A DNA stretch of 64,000 bases from Agromyces sp. SYSU T00194 (GCF_040496035.1 NZ_JBEPJZ010000001.1:1-64000), one strand, 5' to 3'; shown: positions 52,661 through 61,244, counted from the stretch's first letter. The notes: generated by a model not told the origin, from the sequence alone. Made by a program: numbers and translations.

Positions 52661-53269
52661 TCAGGCCTCCGCCTCCTCGACGCCGGGCCGCTCGGCGCGC
52701 GCCGCGAGCCACACCGCGCGCGCGGCATCCGCGTTCAGCAGGCCGATGCCGATGCCCACGACGATGTCGGGCCAGCCCGACTGCCAGACCAGCGTCACGA
52801 GCGCCGCGGCGATGATGGCGAGGTTCGCGAGCGCGTCGTTGCGCGCCGACAGCCAGGCAGCCTTCGGCAGCGACCCCGCGTGATGGCGGTGCCGCACCAG
52901 CAGCACGGCACTCAGCAGGTTGATCGCGAGCGCGCCGGCGGCGGCGAGGCTGAGCGCGCCCACCTCAGGCGGCTGCGGGTCGAGGATCTTCGCCACGGCG
53001 ATCCAGATCGTCGCGAGCGCCGGCACGAGGATGAGCACGGCGAGGCCGCGACCCACGAGCGAGCGCGTCCGCGCCGCCCAGGCGATCGCGAAGAAGATGA
53101 GCAGGTTGACGCTCGCGTCCTCGAGGAAGTCGACGCTGTCGGCGAGCAGCGACACCGAGCCGATCGCCACCGCGACCGCGAACTCGATGCCGAAGTACGC
53201 GCCGTTCAGGATCGCGACGACGAGCACGGCGCGTCGCAGGCCCGCGTCGGGGGCGTCCGTCGGGGTCAT
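52661..53269 (-). CDS. Cation diffusion facilitator-like transporter
   Basis: A 202-residue membrane protein with six predicted helices, matching the transmembrane domain of CDF efflux proteins. Metal-site-like acidic motifs occur in helix 2 (LLADSVDFLEDASVNL) and helix 5 (SARNDALANLAI). The C-terminal cytosolic CDF domain is absent, so it is a short variant; the His-x3-Asp site of zinc exporters is not exact. Substrate uncertain. The ATG lies 6 nt after GATACT (leaderless). Confidence 0.82.
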   Translation of the reverse strand: MTPTDAPDAGLRRAVLVVAILNGAYFGIEFAVAVAIGSVSLLADSVDFLEDASVNLLIFFAIAWAARTRSLVGRGLAVLILVPALATIWIAVAKILDPQPPEVGALSLAAAGALAINLLSAVLLVRHRHHAGSLPKAAWLSARNDALANLAIIAAALVTLVWQSGWPDIVVGIGIGLLNADAARAVWLAARAERPGVEEAEA

Positions 53270-53328
53270 CCGTCCAGTATCGCGGCCCGACCCCGACGCG
53301 CCCTGCACCCTGTGGGTGCGGATGCCGC

Positions 53329-53769
53329 TCAGCCGATCGCGCGCGCCACCAGCTCGCGGAGCGCCTGCTCCACGTCGGCGTTCACCTCGATGACCGCGAA
53401 CGACGTCGGCCACATCGCGCCGTCGTCGAGCTTGGCGTGCTCGTCGAAGTTCACGGTCGGGTAGCGCGTGTCGAACTTCGACTTGGGCTGCACGAACATC
53501 ACGACCTTGCCGTCGGCGTCGGCGTACGCCGGGAAGCCGTAGAACGTCTTCGGGTTGAGGTCCGGCGCCTCCTCGGAGACGATCCGGTGGAAGGTCGTCG
53601 CCACGGTGCGGTCGATGCCGGCGAGCGCCTCGATCGCGTCCATGCACGCCTCGAGCTCCCGGGCGAGCTTCGCGGCCCCCTTGAGCCCCTTCGTCGACCT
53701 GAGCTCCTCGGCGCGCTGCTGCATCGCCGCCTTCTCCTCGGCGGAGAACCCGCCCTGTTCCTCGGCCAT
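53329..53769 (-). CDS. DUF1801 / YdhG-like protein
   Basis: A 146-residue soluble protein of the DUF1801 (YdhG, iron-chaperone-like fold) family: FHRIVSEEAPDLNPKTFYGFPAYADADGKVVMFVQPKSKFDTRYPTVNFDE carries the conserved substrate-pocket pattern. An N-terminal helical segment (about 8-60) precedes it. No direct evidence for iron binding. Possibly co-transcribed with the CDF gene, 59 nt downstream. Confidence 0.85.
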   Translation of the reverse strand: MAEEQGGFSAEEKAAMQQRAEELRSTKGLKGAAKLARELEACMDAIEALAGIDRTVATTFHRIVSEEAPDLNPKTFYGFPAYADADGKVVMFVQPKSKFDTRYPTVNFDEHAKLDDGAMWPTSFAVIEVNADVEQALRELVARAIG

Positions 53770-53891
53770 GCGCCGTCGTCCTTCCGTTCCTGCGTTCCGG
53801 GGCCGTGCCCCGGCGTGACGGATTCAGGCTACGCGCGGCCGGCTCCGCGGACTTCTCGAATCCTGCCCGGTGCGGATGCGACGACGCCGCG

Positions 53892-54257
53892 TCAGCCGAA
53901 CACGAGGGTCATGAGTCCGCTCAGCACGTTCACCACGACGAAGCCGCCGATGACGACGAGGGCGACGAGCATCGGCATCCGCGCCCGGGGTGCGCCGAGG
54001 GCTGCGGCCCGGTTGCTGAAGACGACCGTGACGACGAGCGGTGCGGCCAGCACGAGCACCGCGAGCGTGAAGGCGACCACGACCACCCACGCCGGTGTCG
54101 TGACGGCCGACGCGTCGGGGTGGCCGAGCAGCGCGGGCACGCACTCGCCGACGAGGAACGCGGAGACGAACGACACCGGGAACAGCGCGAGCGACCACCA
54201 TGCCAGCAGGCGCGAACGGGTCGCCTCGGTGTCGCCAGGTCGTGCATCGGTGGTCAT
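53892..54257 (-). CDS. Membrane protein, three TM
   Basis: A 121-residue protein with three helices (about 17-40, 55-80, 95-118) and no recognisable domain. ATG 54257 is chosen because the preceding 13 codons (from ATG 54296) are charged and low complexity; either start is possible. Function unknown. Confidence 0.68.
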   Translation of the reverse strand: MTTDARPGDTEATRSRLLAWWSLALFPVSFVSAFLVGECVPALLGHPDASAVTTPAWVVVVAFTLAVLVLAAPLVVTVVFSNRAAALGAPRARMPMLVALVVIGGFVVVNVLSGLMTLVFG

Positions 54258-54324
54258 GTCGTCCGTTCCCGTGTCGGTGTCGCGTACATCGAGCATCCCG
54301 CCCCGTGCGACGCCGGGCGGGGAC

Positions 54325-55473
54325 CTACGTCCCGAGGTTGTCGACGGCGAGCCGCTCCAGCAGCCAGTCCCCGCCGGGCGGCACCGCACCGCCGCGCGCC
54401 GCGATCCACGCGCGCGCCTCGGCGAGCGTCTCGGCGACCATCTCGTCCTCACCGCCGGACTCGAGCTCGGCGATCACCTTGCGCAGCTCGTCGACCGTGT
54501 ACCCGCGGAACCGGCGGTCTCCCTCGGGGTGGCGGGCGTCGATCGCGGCCGCGACCGCCTCGACGACCTCGCGCGAACCGTAGGGGTTGCCCACCCAGAG
54601 GTTGGCGCGCGCCGGGCGGAACTCGACGAGGTGCAGCCCGAGGAACTCGTCGCCGTCGTACTCGCGGAGGCTCAGCTCGACGCCCGGGCGCGGACCGGTC
54701 GATCGGGAGTCCCCGGTCGTGACGAACGACGGGGCGCAGCGCGCGACGAGGCGCCACGGCACGTGGTACTGCCGCCGGGGGCGCAGGCCGCCGCGCCAGA
54801 ACCCGATGCCGTCGGCGTCGACGAGCAGGGTGAATATCCGGGGCAGGCCGACCCGCCACCACGCCCGCCCGGCGTCGGTGACCTGGTCGAGCACTCCACC
54901 CGATGAGATGCCGTCGGAGGAGCCCTGGTACCCGGTGAGCACGAGGGCATCCGGATGCCTCGCGGCGAGCCGCGCGTTCCGCGCGAGCACGGGTCGCATC
55001 CAGACGAACTGGGCCGCGACCATGAACCAGCCGACGGCGATGACGACTGCGAGGAGCTCGTACGGCAGCAGCGTCGAGGAGACGGAGAACCCACCGGCGC
55101 CGATGAGCACCGCGAACCCCCAGACGACCGCGGCACCGCTGCCGAGCACCAGGGCCCACCAGACGATCGCGAGTCCTCGACGACGCTCGAGCCGGTCGGG
55201 CGGCGTCAGCGCCGACGCCGGCAGCTCGCCCGCCGCCTGCAGGGTCGGCGCCTCGTAGTGCCGCGCGGCATGGTGCCGACGGTACGACGCCAACGCGAGC
55301 CCGAGCGTGACGACGAGGACGCCCGCGCCGATGAGCGCGATCCCGACAGGCTCGGCCTCGGTGAAGAGACCGGCGAACGGCGAGATCAGCACCGGGATCA
55401 CGTACCCGCCGCGCAGGTAGAAGCGCAGGAACCCGCCCGGGCTCATCGGCTCCGGTGTCGAGTCGTCCGGCAT
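54325..55473 (-). CDS. Membrane protein of unknown function
   Basis: A 382-residue protein with four helices in two pairs (about 22-62 and 104-158) and a C-terminal soluble half (about 190-382) containing WRVGLPRIFTLLVDADGIGFW and VPWRLVARCAPSF, which has a PH-like or bPH-type beta pattern. I cannot name the family with certainty. GGAGCGAGG precedes ATG 55473. Confidence 0.75.
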   Translation of the reverse strand: MPDDSTPEPMSPGGFLRFYLRGGYVIPVLISPFAGLFTEAEPVGIALIGAGVLVVTLGLALASYRRHHAARHYEAPTLQAAGELPASALTPPDRLERRRGLAIVWWALVLGSGAAVVWGFAVLIGAGGFSVSSTLLPYELLAVVIAVGWFMVAAQFVWMRPVLARNARLAARHPDALVLTGYQGSSDGISSGGVLDQVTDAGRAWWRVGLPRIFTLLVDADGIGFWRGGLRPRRQYHVPWRLVARCAPSFVTTGDSRSTGPRPGVELSLREYDGDEFLGLHLVEFRPARANLWVGNPYGSREVVEAVAAAIDARHPEGDRRFRGYTVDELRKVIAELESGGEDEMVAETLAEARAWIAARGGAVPPGGDWLLERLAVDNLGT

Positions 55474-55568
55474 CCTCGCTCCGTCCCGCGGCGCCAGGGG
55501 TCGACGGCCGCCCGGTCAGCCTAGGCAGCGGATGCCGCGAGGCGTGCCGTATCCACAGACCGAGCGCG

Positions 55569-55898
55569 TCAGAGCGGCCCGTCGCCGAACTGCATGCCCG
55601 TCCACGCGAGGTTGATCCAGAGGAAGTACCCCACGACGCCGAACACGATCGTGAGGATGCCGACCGTCAGGGCCGCTCCACGCGCGCCGACCTTCCGCAG
55701 CCGCAGGAACGCCAGTATCGCGACGACGCTCGACACGACGACGGGCAGTGCGAACACGAGGGTGGCGCTCGCGGGCCCGAGCCCGACGAACGCGGCGATC
55801 GCGAACAGCCAGACGGGTGCGAGCGCGCACACGATGCCGGCGATGAGCCACGTCGTCGTGGCGGCGGCCGGCCGTGCCGGCGCAGGGGTCTCTGTCAT
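55569..55898 (-). CDS. Small membrane protein, putative target of the tandem-wHTH regulator
   Basis: A 109-residue protein with three helices (about 16-40, 45-66, 75-97) and a short tail. No family recognised. Its promoter region carries the GTCAATAGTTGAC palindrome (56033-56045) and a TAGCGT -10 box (56024-56019 on minus) in the context GATAGCGTTCC, the same combination as the Tat-protein gene at 57116. The leader is about 120 nt. Confidence 0.75.
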   Translation of the reverse strand: MTETPAPARPAAATTTWLIAGIVCALAPVWLFAIAAFVGLGPASATLVFALPVVVSSVVAILAFLRLRKVGARGAALTVGILTIVFGVVGYFLWINLAWTGMQFGDGPL

Positions 55899-56018
55899 GT
55901 GCGGAACTCGGCGACCGGGGCGGGACGTCCCGTCCCGAGCGTTGGGCCGGGACGGGACGCGATGGACTTCCCCCGTGACCCGCTTCGCCGTTCCCTCCTC
56001 GTGGAGCGGGTCAGGGGA

Positions 56019-56045
56019 ACGCTATCGCATGGGTCAATAGTTGAC
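56019..56045 (-). promoter_or_regulatory. Operator/promoter ahead of the membrane protein gene (site 1)
   Basis: GTCAATAGTTGAC (56033-56045) is a palindrome with GTCAA/TTGAC arms. On the minus strand it covers the -35 position (GTGTCA, 17 nt, TAGCGT). The same 13-mer occurs in reverse orientation at 57038-57050. The -10 box is embedded in GATAGCGTTCC, also found at 57022-57032. No other copies were noticed in the window. Confidence 0.72.
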
Positions 56046-56120
56046 ACCCCTTCGCCGCGCGCCCATTCGACAATCCACCGCCCCGCGAACCGCATCGGGG
56101 ACCCCGCCTAGACTCGTCGC

Positions 56121-56933
56121 ATGGATGACCCCGGCGGATCGGGCGAGATCGGAGCGCGCGCGCTCGTGCTCGCCGCGCGGATCACCGGTCACCTCAACGC
56201 CGTCTCGCCGCCCGCGATCGCCGGCTCGCCCGCCTCGAACCTCACCCATCGCATCCTCGTGCAGCTCGACGCGAACCCGGCCGGCATCGCGCCGAGCGTC
56301 CTGGCGGAGCTCCTGGAGGTCGATCGGAGCGTCATCTCCCGCGCGCTCGCGGATCTCGATCGCCATCGCATCGTGACCCGGCGCGTGGAGGCGCACGATC
56401 GCCGCTACGTGCGAGTGCGCCTCTCCGCTCGTGGCCGACGCGAGATGGCCACGTACTCTGAGTCGATCCGGTCGGTGCTGCCGGTGATCGCGCCGCTCGC
56501 GGACGAGTTGCTCACGATCGTCGGCGACGAGGGCTCGGACGCCCCCACACCCGTGACGCCCGCAATCGCTGCGGACCGTCTCGCTGCGTACGGCGTGGGC
56601 GTCGTCCCGCGCCTGGTCGAGGAGGAACGCGAGCGCGGGGTCACGCACTGGTCGCAGCGGTTCGCGCTGTGGGTGGTCTGCGACCTGCGCTCCACGTCGC
56701 CCGCTCGGATCGCCGAGTTGCTGCTGCTCCCGCGCGACACCATCGAGGTCGCGCTCGCCGCACTCGAAGAGCGGGAACTGGTCGAACCGGTCGGCGCATC
56801 CGAGCCGACCTTCCGCGCGACCGACCGCGGAAACGCACTCACCGCGGCGCACGCCGACATCGTCCTGGACCCTCGTGGAGGCCTGCGAGCTGCCCTGGCG
56901 TCGGTGCACGCCGCGGCCGCGATGCCTGCCTAG
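56121..56933 (+). CDS. Tandem winged-helix MarR-type transcriptional regulator
   Basis: A 270-residue protein with two winged-helix domains. The first (about 40-108: HRILVQLDANPAGIAPSVLAELLEVDRSVISRALADLDR, wing RRYVRVRLSARGRREM) is a typical MarR domain. The second (about 176-242: SQRFALWVVCDLRSTSPARIAELLLLPRDTIEVALAALEE) is weaker. A fused pair might bind DNA as a pseudo-dimer. ATG 56121 follows TAGACT by 6 nt (leaderless). It lies between two genes that share a MarR-like operator, its probable targets. Confidence 0.85.
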   Translation: MDDPGGSGEIGARALVLAARITGHLNAVSPPAIAGSPASNLTHRILVQLDANPAGIAPSVLAELLEVDRSVISRALADLDRHRIVTRRVEAHDRRYVRVRLSARGRREMATYSESIRSVLPVIAPLADELLTIVGDEGSDAPTPVTPAIAADRLAAYGVGVVPRLVEEERERGVTHWSQRFALWVVCDLRSTSPARIAELLLLPRDTIEVALAALEERELVEPVGASEPTFRATDRGNALTAAHADIVLDPRGGLRAALASVHAAAAMPA

Positions 56934-56993
56934 CAGCACCATCCGTGCTCTGGCGGCGAGTCTTCCGCGGCAGATTTCACACGCCGTTCACAC

Positions 56994-57082
56994 GACAATA
57001 GTTGCAGCAGTGGACAGCCCTGATAGCGTTCCAATCCGTCAACTATTGACGAACGGACCATCAGTGGGTCTGCATAGTTGAC
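56994..57082 (+). promoter_or_regulatory. Operator array and promoter ahead of the Tat-exported protein gene
   Basis: Three related sites: GACAATAGTTGCA (56994-57006, imperfect), GTCAACTATTGAC (57038-57050, exact reverse complement of the site at 56033) and a partial ATAGTTGAC (57074-57082). The promoter is -35 GTTGCA (57001-57006), 17 nt, -10 TAGCGT (57024-57029). So one site covers the -35 and the others lie just downstream of the start of transcription, a repression-type layout. Confidence 0.7.
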
Positions 57083-57115
57083 ACAGCCTGCTCACTCGAA
57101 AGTCAGAGGTTCCAG

Positions 57116-57646
57116 ATGAACGGCTCCGCAAACTCGCACGACTCCGTCCACGTTTCCCGCCGTACCGTGGCGAAGGCTGCGGCGTGGTCGGTTCCCGCCA
57201 TCGCAATCGCCGCAACCGTGCCGGCACTCGCTGCGAGCATGCCGGTGGTCGGCGGAGTCTACGGGCATTGCGCCGAGGAAGTAGACACGCGCACGTACAA
57301 CGGGAACTACACGATCAGCGTCACGGGTGCGACGCCGAACTCCGTGCTTCAGCTCATCGTCGAGCATGACGGAAGCTCCAACTCGGTCGACGCGGTCTCG
57401 TCCTCCGGACCGATCACGTTGACCGGGTCGTCCTCGAATAGCTACACGTTCTCCGTGGTGGTGGATGCGACAGGCAACGTCAACGGACAGCTGAACGTCC
57501 AGATCCAGGCCTTCGTCACGCAGACGATCACCTCCAGGGCAACCCTGTCTTCGACCTCGGGCGACACCTTCGCCCACCCGCAGGGCGTCATCGTAGTGCG
57601 GCATCCCCTACCCGGTCAGGGTGCCTTTCGCTGCAGCGCCTCGTGA
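57116..57646 (+). CDS. Tat-exported protein of unknown function
   Basis: A 176-residue exported protein. Residues 1-41 form a twin-arginine signal (SRRTVAKAAAWSVPAIAIAA, Arg15-Arg16, cleavage after about ALAA). The mature part is Ser/Thr/Asn-rich and beta-strand-like (NYTISVTGATPNSVLQLIVE, SYTFSVVVDATG), with two Cys, near the N terminus (GHCAEE) and at the end (FRCSAS), that could form a disulfide. It looks like a small immunoglobulin-like domain. Third positions are visibly less GC-rich than in neighbours, suggesting transfer or weak selection. GAGG lies 7 nt before ATG 57116. Confidence 0.8.
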   Translation: MNGSANSHDSVHVSRRTVAKAAAWSVPAIAIAATVPALAASMPVVGGVYGHCAEEVDTRTYNGNYTISVTGATPNSVLQLIVEHDGSSNSVDAVSSSGPITLTGSSSNSYTFSVVVDATGNVNGQLNVQIQAFVTQTITSRATLSSTSGDTFAHPQGVIVVRHPLPGQGAFRCSAS

Positions 57647-57942
57647 TCGCATGTCGCGCACGCTGACCGACCCTGTTGGGAGCGCATCAGACGGGCGATG
57701 GCGTCATCACTCGCACGATTCAATCGCAAGCTGCGGCGCGGTGGCCCGGTCGGGCGGATCGACGGCACCGAGGGTGACCGACGCCGAGTCCCGGCGATTG
57801 GGGGCGCGAACTGGGGATACTCTCACCGTTGGCGGAGTCCGCGAGTGAGTGTCGCGTGGATCGCGTGCGCGACGCACGCCCGTGGCGCTCGGGGCGATCA
57901 CCCACCCTCGTGCTTGTTCTCGCCTGCGTCGAGGTCGGCGCG
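57647..57942. other. Intergenic stretch without a recognisable gene
   Basis: About 300 nt after the Tat-protein gene. Several ORFs cross it but none has a ribosome-binding site, family resemblance or consistent codon bias. I see no repeat or clear terminator. Confidence 0.5.
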
Positions 57943-58110
57943 TCAGGGAAGGCCCCGTCGCACGGCCGCGGCCACCTCGTCGCGCGCAGCGGCGTCGGTG
58001 CCGGCGACGACGATCGCCACGACGGCTTCGTCCAGGCTCGCGTCTCCTGCTTCGACGGCTGGGGGTCGGTCAACATCCGGCACGCGAACGCGGTCTTCAG
58101 CTGCACGCAC
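57943..58110 (-). CDS. Possible small protein or gene remnant beside tRNA-Arg
   Basis: GTG 58110 opens a 55-codon frame (VDRPPAVEAGDASLDEAVVA, then IVVAGTDAAARDEVAAAVRR) with strong GC3 bias over its second half, which is why I list it. There is no ribosome-binding site and no family match that I recognise. It may be the 3' remnant of a larger gene or a tRNA-linked small ORF. Confidence 0.3.
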   Translation of the reverse strand: MRAAEDRVRVPDVDRPPAVEAGDASLDEAVVAIVVAGTDAAARDEVAAAVRRGLP

Positions 58111-58124
58111 ACCTGATCTGACGG

Positions 58125-58196
58125 TGCCCCTGGAGGGACTCGAACCCCCAACCGTTTGCTTAGGACGCAACTGCTCTTCCATTGAGCTACAGAGGC
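58125..58196 (-). tRNA. tRNA-Arg (anticodon CCT)
   Basis: A 72-nt cloverleaf on the minus strand: acceptor GCCTCTG/CAGGGGC, D arm GCTC...GAGC, anticodon loop GTCCTAA (anticodon CCT, at 58164-58162), T arm GGGGGTTCGAGTCCCTC, discriminator A. The outermost anticodon-stem pair is a G-A mismatch. CCA is not fully encoded. It reads the rare AGG codon. Confidence 0.9.
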
Positions 58197-58333
58197 TGGC
58201 GCGACGAGTCTACCCGCGGCCGGGCGGGCGTCAGGACACGCGACGGGCCGCCCCAGGCGCATCCGCCCGACACGCCTCGAACGTTCACACGATCGTGACA
58301 CGAACCCCCGCGGCCCAGACGTAGACTCCGAAA

Positions 58334-58867
58334 ATGGAGCACCCCACCGCAACCACCGTCGTCCTGGTCGGCGATGCTGCGGGCGCGGCGCTCGGCGAGC
58401 TCGACGGGTTCGCCAACGTGCGCAGCGCCAGCCTCGCGGGCCGCAGCGACGAGGAGGTCACCGCCTGGACCGCCTCGTCGTCCACGCCGTACGTCCTCCA
58501 CGACCACGATCCGCTGCAGCACGTCGCGAGCGCGTGGCGCGAGTTCTACGACGACCTCGCCACGCTCGGCGTGCTCGAGCTCGAGATCGAGCGCACGGTC
58601 GACGCCCTCGACCGCGAGGCGATCGCGATCCCCGACTACTACGTCGTGCTCGACCCGTACGCACTCGCGCCGACGGTGCGGCACTGGTGGCTCGGCGTCA
58701 TCGCCTCGGCCTCGCCCATGCGGGTCATCCCCTGGGGCAGCGATGCGGATGCCTCCCTGGCCGGCCTCCTGCGCCGCCTGCCGACCGGCCGGCCGTGGCC
58801 CGACCCGTCGTCCTGGCTGCCGGGCGTCGTCACCGCGGTGCCCGATCGGGTCGGCCTCGGCGACTGA
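58334..58867 (+). CDS. Hypothetical protein, 177 residues
   Basis: A soluble protein with no recognised domain; notable stretches are TTVVLVGDAAGAALGELDGF, LHDHDPLQHVASAWREFYDD and IPDYYVVLDPYALAPTVRHWWLGV. Coding bias is normal. ATG 58334 lies 6 nt after TAGACT (58322-58327), so it is probably leaderless and has its own promoter. Followed after 46 nt by the lactonase gene on the same strand. Confidence 0.72.
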   Translation: MEHPTATTVVLVGDAAGAALGELDGFANVRSASLAGRSDEEVTAWTASSSTPYVLHDHDPLQHVASAWREFYDDLATLGVLELEIERTVDALDREAIAIPDYYVVLDPYALAPTVRHWWLGVIASASPMRVIPWGSDADASLAGLLRRLPTGRPWPDPSSWLPGVVTAVPDRVGLGD

Positions 58868-58913
58868 GCGCGGCGTACCGGGCGCCGACGCACGGCGATG
58901 CGAGGATCGTGTG

Positions 58914-59948
58914 ATGAGCACCTCCGCGACGCCCTCGTTCTGGCTGGGGGCGTCGACCTCCGGCATCCTCGGCTCCCCCGCCGCCGGCATCCGCCCGGTG
59001 ACCGTGGACGGGGCCGGTGCGCTGACCCTGGGCGATCCGGTCGACGTGGGCCCCGACCCCATGTACCTCGCGCGCCACGGCGACACCCTCGTCGTCGCCC
59101 ACCACCTCGACGCGGGCGCGGTCTCGGCCCACCGGCTCGGCGCCGACGGCCCGGAACCGCTGGGCGAGCGGCAGGCGACCCTCGGCGCCGACTCGTGCCA
59201 CGTCTCGGTGCACCCCGACGGGCGCTGGGCGTACGTCGCCGACTACACGAGCGGCAGCCTGTCGGTGCATCCGCTCGGCCCGGGCGGCGTGGGCCCGCAG
59301 CACCTGCGCGTCGCGTATGCGGGCAGCGGTCCGGATGCCTCGCGGCAGGAGGCTCCCCACGCGCACCAGGCCGTGGTCGACGCGGCGCGGGGGCGGCTGC
59401 TCGTGGTCGACCTCGGCGCCGACCGCCTGCGCGGGCACGACCTGGCGGCGCTCGCCGCAGGCGACGACGCGCACGGCGACGTGCACCTGCGGCCCGGCTC
59501 CGGCCCGCGACACCTCGTGGTGCTCGGACGGCACGCGGTCGTCGCGTACGAGCTCGACGGCACGCTCGGCATGGTCGACCTCGACGCGCCCGAGGCCGGC
59601 GAGACGACGGCCATCGTCTCGACCATGGCGGGGCGCGATGCCGCCACGTCGGCGATCCGGCGGGCGCCGAACGGCCTGCTGGCGGTCGCCAACCGCACCC
59701 CGAACACGGTGAGCACGATCCGCGCGGACGACGCTGCCGGCACGCTCGAGCTGCTCGACGAGCATCCGGTGGCCGGCGACCACCCGCGCGACATCGAGTT
59801 CACCGCCGACGGGCGGTTCCTCGTGATCGCGAACCAGGCGTCCGACTCGCTCTCGGTCGTCGCCGTCGACCCGGAGTCGGGACGCATGTCGCCCGTGGGC
59901 GACCCGGTCGGCACGCCGTCGCCGGCGTGCCTGCTGCGCATGGACTGA
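58914..59948 (+). CDS. Lactonase family protein (6-phosphogluconolactonase/YbhE-like beta-propeller)
   Basis: A 344-residue seven-bladed beta-propeller of the cycloisomerase-2/YbhE type. Repeated blade motifs: CHVSVHPDGRWAYVADYTSGSLSVHPL, HAHQAVVDAARGRLLVVDLGADRL, and DIEFTADGRFLVIANQASDSLSVV. Family members hydrolyse 6-phosphogluconolactone or related lactones; a distinct substrate is possible. ATG 58914 has GAGG eight nt upstream. Confidence 0.9.
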   Translation: MSTSATPSFWLGASTSGILGSPAAGIRPVTVDGAGALTLGDPVDVGPDPMYLARHGDTLVVAHHLDAGAVSAHRLGADGPEPLGERQATLGADSCHVSVHPDGRWAYVADYTSGSLSVHPLGPGGVGPQHLRVAYAGSGPDASRQEAPHAHQAVVDAARGRLLVVDLGADRLRGHDLAALAAGDDAHGDVHLRPGSGPRHLVVLGRHAVVAYELDGTLGMVDLDAPEAGETTAIVSTMAGRDAATSAIRRAPNGLLAVANRTPNTVSTIRADDAAGTLELLDEHPVAGDHPRDIEFTADGRFLVIANQASDSLSVVAVDPESGRMSPVGDPVGTPSPACLLRMD

Positions 59949-59973
59949 GCGCGCCGCGCCCGGGCGGTGCGGG

Positions 59974-61059
59974 CTACTTCGGCGGGTAGAGGTAGATCGC
60001 GTCGCCCCAGGCGATCGTGCGCACGTGGTACGAGTGGTCGCTGTTCCAGTTGTACTCCTCGAGCACGACCGTTCCGTCGCCGACCGACTGCACGTACGCC
60101 ACGTGGTTGTACGGGAACCACGCCACTGCGCCGGTCACGGGCTCGCTGCTGACGACCCAGCCGTGGTTGCGCCACTCGCTCTCCCACTTCCAGGCGCTGC
60201 CCGACGCGAGGTTCGCCCAGACCCAGCGCCACGGGGCACCGGTCGACCCGGCGTCGCGGTTCATGCGCCACGCCACGAAGTCCACGCACTCGCGGTAGTA
60301 GTAGCCGAGCGGCGAGAGCCCGCCGCCGTAGTCGTTCGGGGTCTGGTTCCACCAGGGGTAGTCGTCGCCCTCGGCCTGCTCGGCGACCACCGAGAAGCCG
60401 CCCGCGGCACGCGCGGCGGCGGCCTGCGCCTCCCAGGCGGCGCGCTGGTCGGCGAGTCGCTGCGCCTCCAGGTCGGCGGCACTGACGGCGGCGTAGCCGT
60501 CACGGGAGACCGACGAGGTCGTGGCGAGGTCGGAGACGACGATGTCCTGCGCCTCGGCCTGCGACTGGTTGAACGCATCCGACGACGCGAATCCGGCGTC
60601 GCCCGGCACGAGCGCGTACGCGGGCAGCGCCAGGGTGCCGACGAGCGCCGGGACCACCAGCATCGTCGCCACCGTGCGGCCGGCGCCGCGCATGCCGCGC
60701 CGAGCGGCCGGCGCTCCTGCGGGCGGACGGGTCGTGCCGCCGGCACCGGTCGTCGGCCTCGTCGACCGTCGGACGGCGGACGGGGTGTGTGACGGCGCCG
60801 GGGCGGGCCGCGGCGCGGGGGCCGGAGCTGCGAGCACGGGGTCGTCGGCGGGCGCCGTGCTGATGCTCGGCTCGGGAACGGAGCGAGAGGAACTGCGGGC
60901 CGCACTGCGTCCGCCACGCGACCGGCGCGGGCCGCGGCGCTCGGCGGTGCGCGCCTCGCGGCGGCTCGCGAAACCGGCGTTCGGGTCGGGGACGGCGGGT
61001 TCCGGCGCGAGTGCAGCGAAGGGCCAGGGCTCTGCGCCACTCGTCTCGGGTTCGGCCAC
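59974..61059 (-). CDS. CHAP-domain peptidoglycan hydrolase with long leader
   Basis: A 361-residue exported cell-wall hydrolase. N terminus: about 125 residues of Arg/Pro/Ala-rich cytosolic sequence, then a single hydrophobic segment ending GTLALPAYA (about 147) that may be a signal or anchor; a helical linker (about 165-225); and a C-terminal CHAP amidase/endopeptidase domain with Cys258 (YRECVDFVAWR) and His319 (YNHVAYVQSV). GTG 61059 with GGAGGA eight nt upstream is chosen; earlier in-frame starts overlap the TACAGT -10 box at 61168-61163. The leader of about 95 nt is long for this window. Linker resembles that of the NlpC/P60 protein at 62103. Confidence 0.88.
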   Translation of the reverse strand: MAEPETSGAEPWPFAALAPEPAVPDPNAGFASRREARTAERRGPRRSRGGRSAARSSSRSVPEPSISTAPADDPVLAAPAPAPRPAPAPSHTPSAVRRSTRPTTGAGGTTRPPAGAPAARRGMRGAGRTVATMLVVPALVGTLALPAYALVPGDAGFASSDAFNQSQAEAQDIVVSDLATTSSVSRDGYAAVSAADLEAQRLADQRAAWEAQAAAARAAGGFSVVAEQAEGDDYPWWNQTPNDYGGGLSPLGYYYRECVDFVAWRMNRDAGSTGAPWRWVWANLASGSAWKWESEWRNHGWVVSSEPVTGAVAWFPYNHVAYVQSVGDGTVVLEEYNWNSDHSYHVRTIAWGDAIYLYPPK

Positions 61060-61162
61060 GCTCTTCGTCCTCCGATGGGCACCCTCGATCGCGCGGCGGA
61101 CTCGCGGAGCGGGGGAACTCAGGTTGTCGTCACGGGTGCTGGGGGCATCGCGACGGATTCCC

Positions 61163-61168
61163 ACTGTA
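61163..61168 (-). promoter_or_regulatory. -10 box of the CHAP hydrolase gene
   Basis: TACAGT on the minus strand, with a weak -35. It gives an untranslated leader of about 95 nt before GTG 61059. I looked for c-di-AMP riboswitch motifs in this leader and did not find them. Confidence 0.45.
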
Positions 61169-61244
61169 CGGCACGTCCGCCGCGGAAGTCACGATCGGGA
61201 CACGCCGCGTCGCGACCTTGTGGAGAACTCCGTGCAGCCGCTGG

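Noticed and set aside
57116..58196. Integrated element using tRNA-Arg as attachment site
   Set aside because: The AT-richer Tat gene is near the tRNA 3' end, but I found no integrase and no repeated tRNA 3' segment on the left.
57720..58352. Long minus-strand ORF over tRNA-Arg (SVAQWKSSCVLSKRLGVRVPPG)
   Set aside because: Again a tRNA translated in frame; no family match and no promoter or ribosome site.
61060..61170. c-di-AMP (ydaO) riboswitch ahead of the CHAP hydrolase gene
   Set aside because: Such switches precede cell-wall hydrolases in some actinobacteria, so I looked, but the conserved core motifs are not visible here or at 62946-63151.
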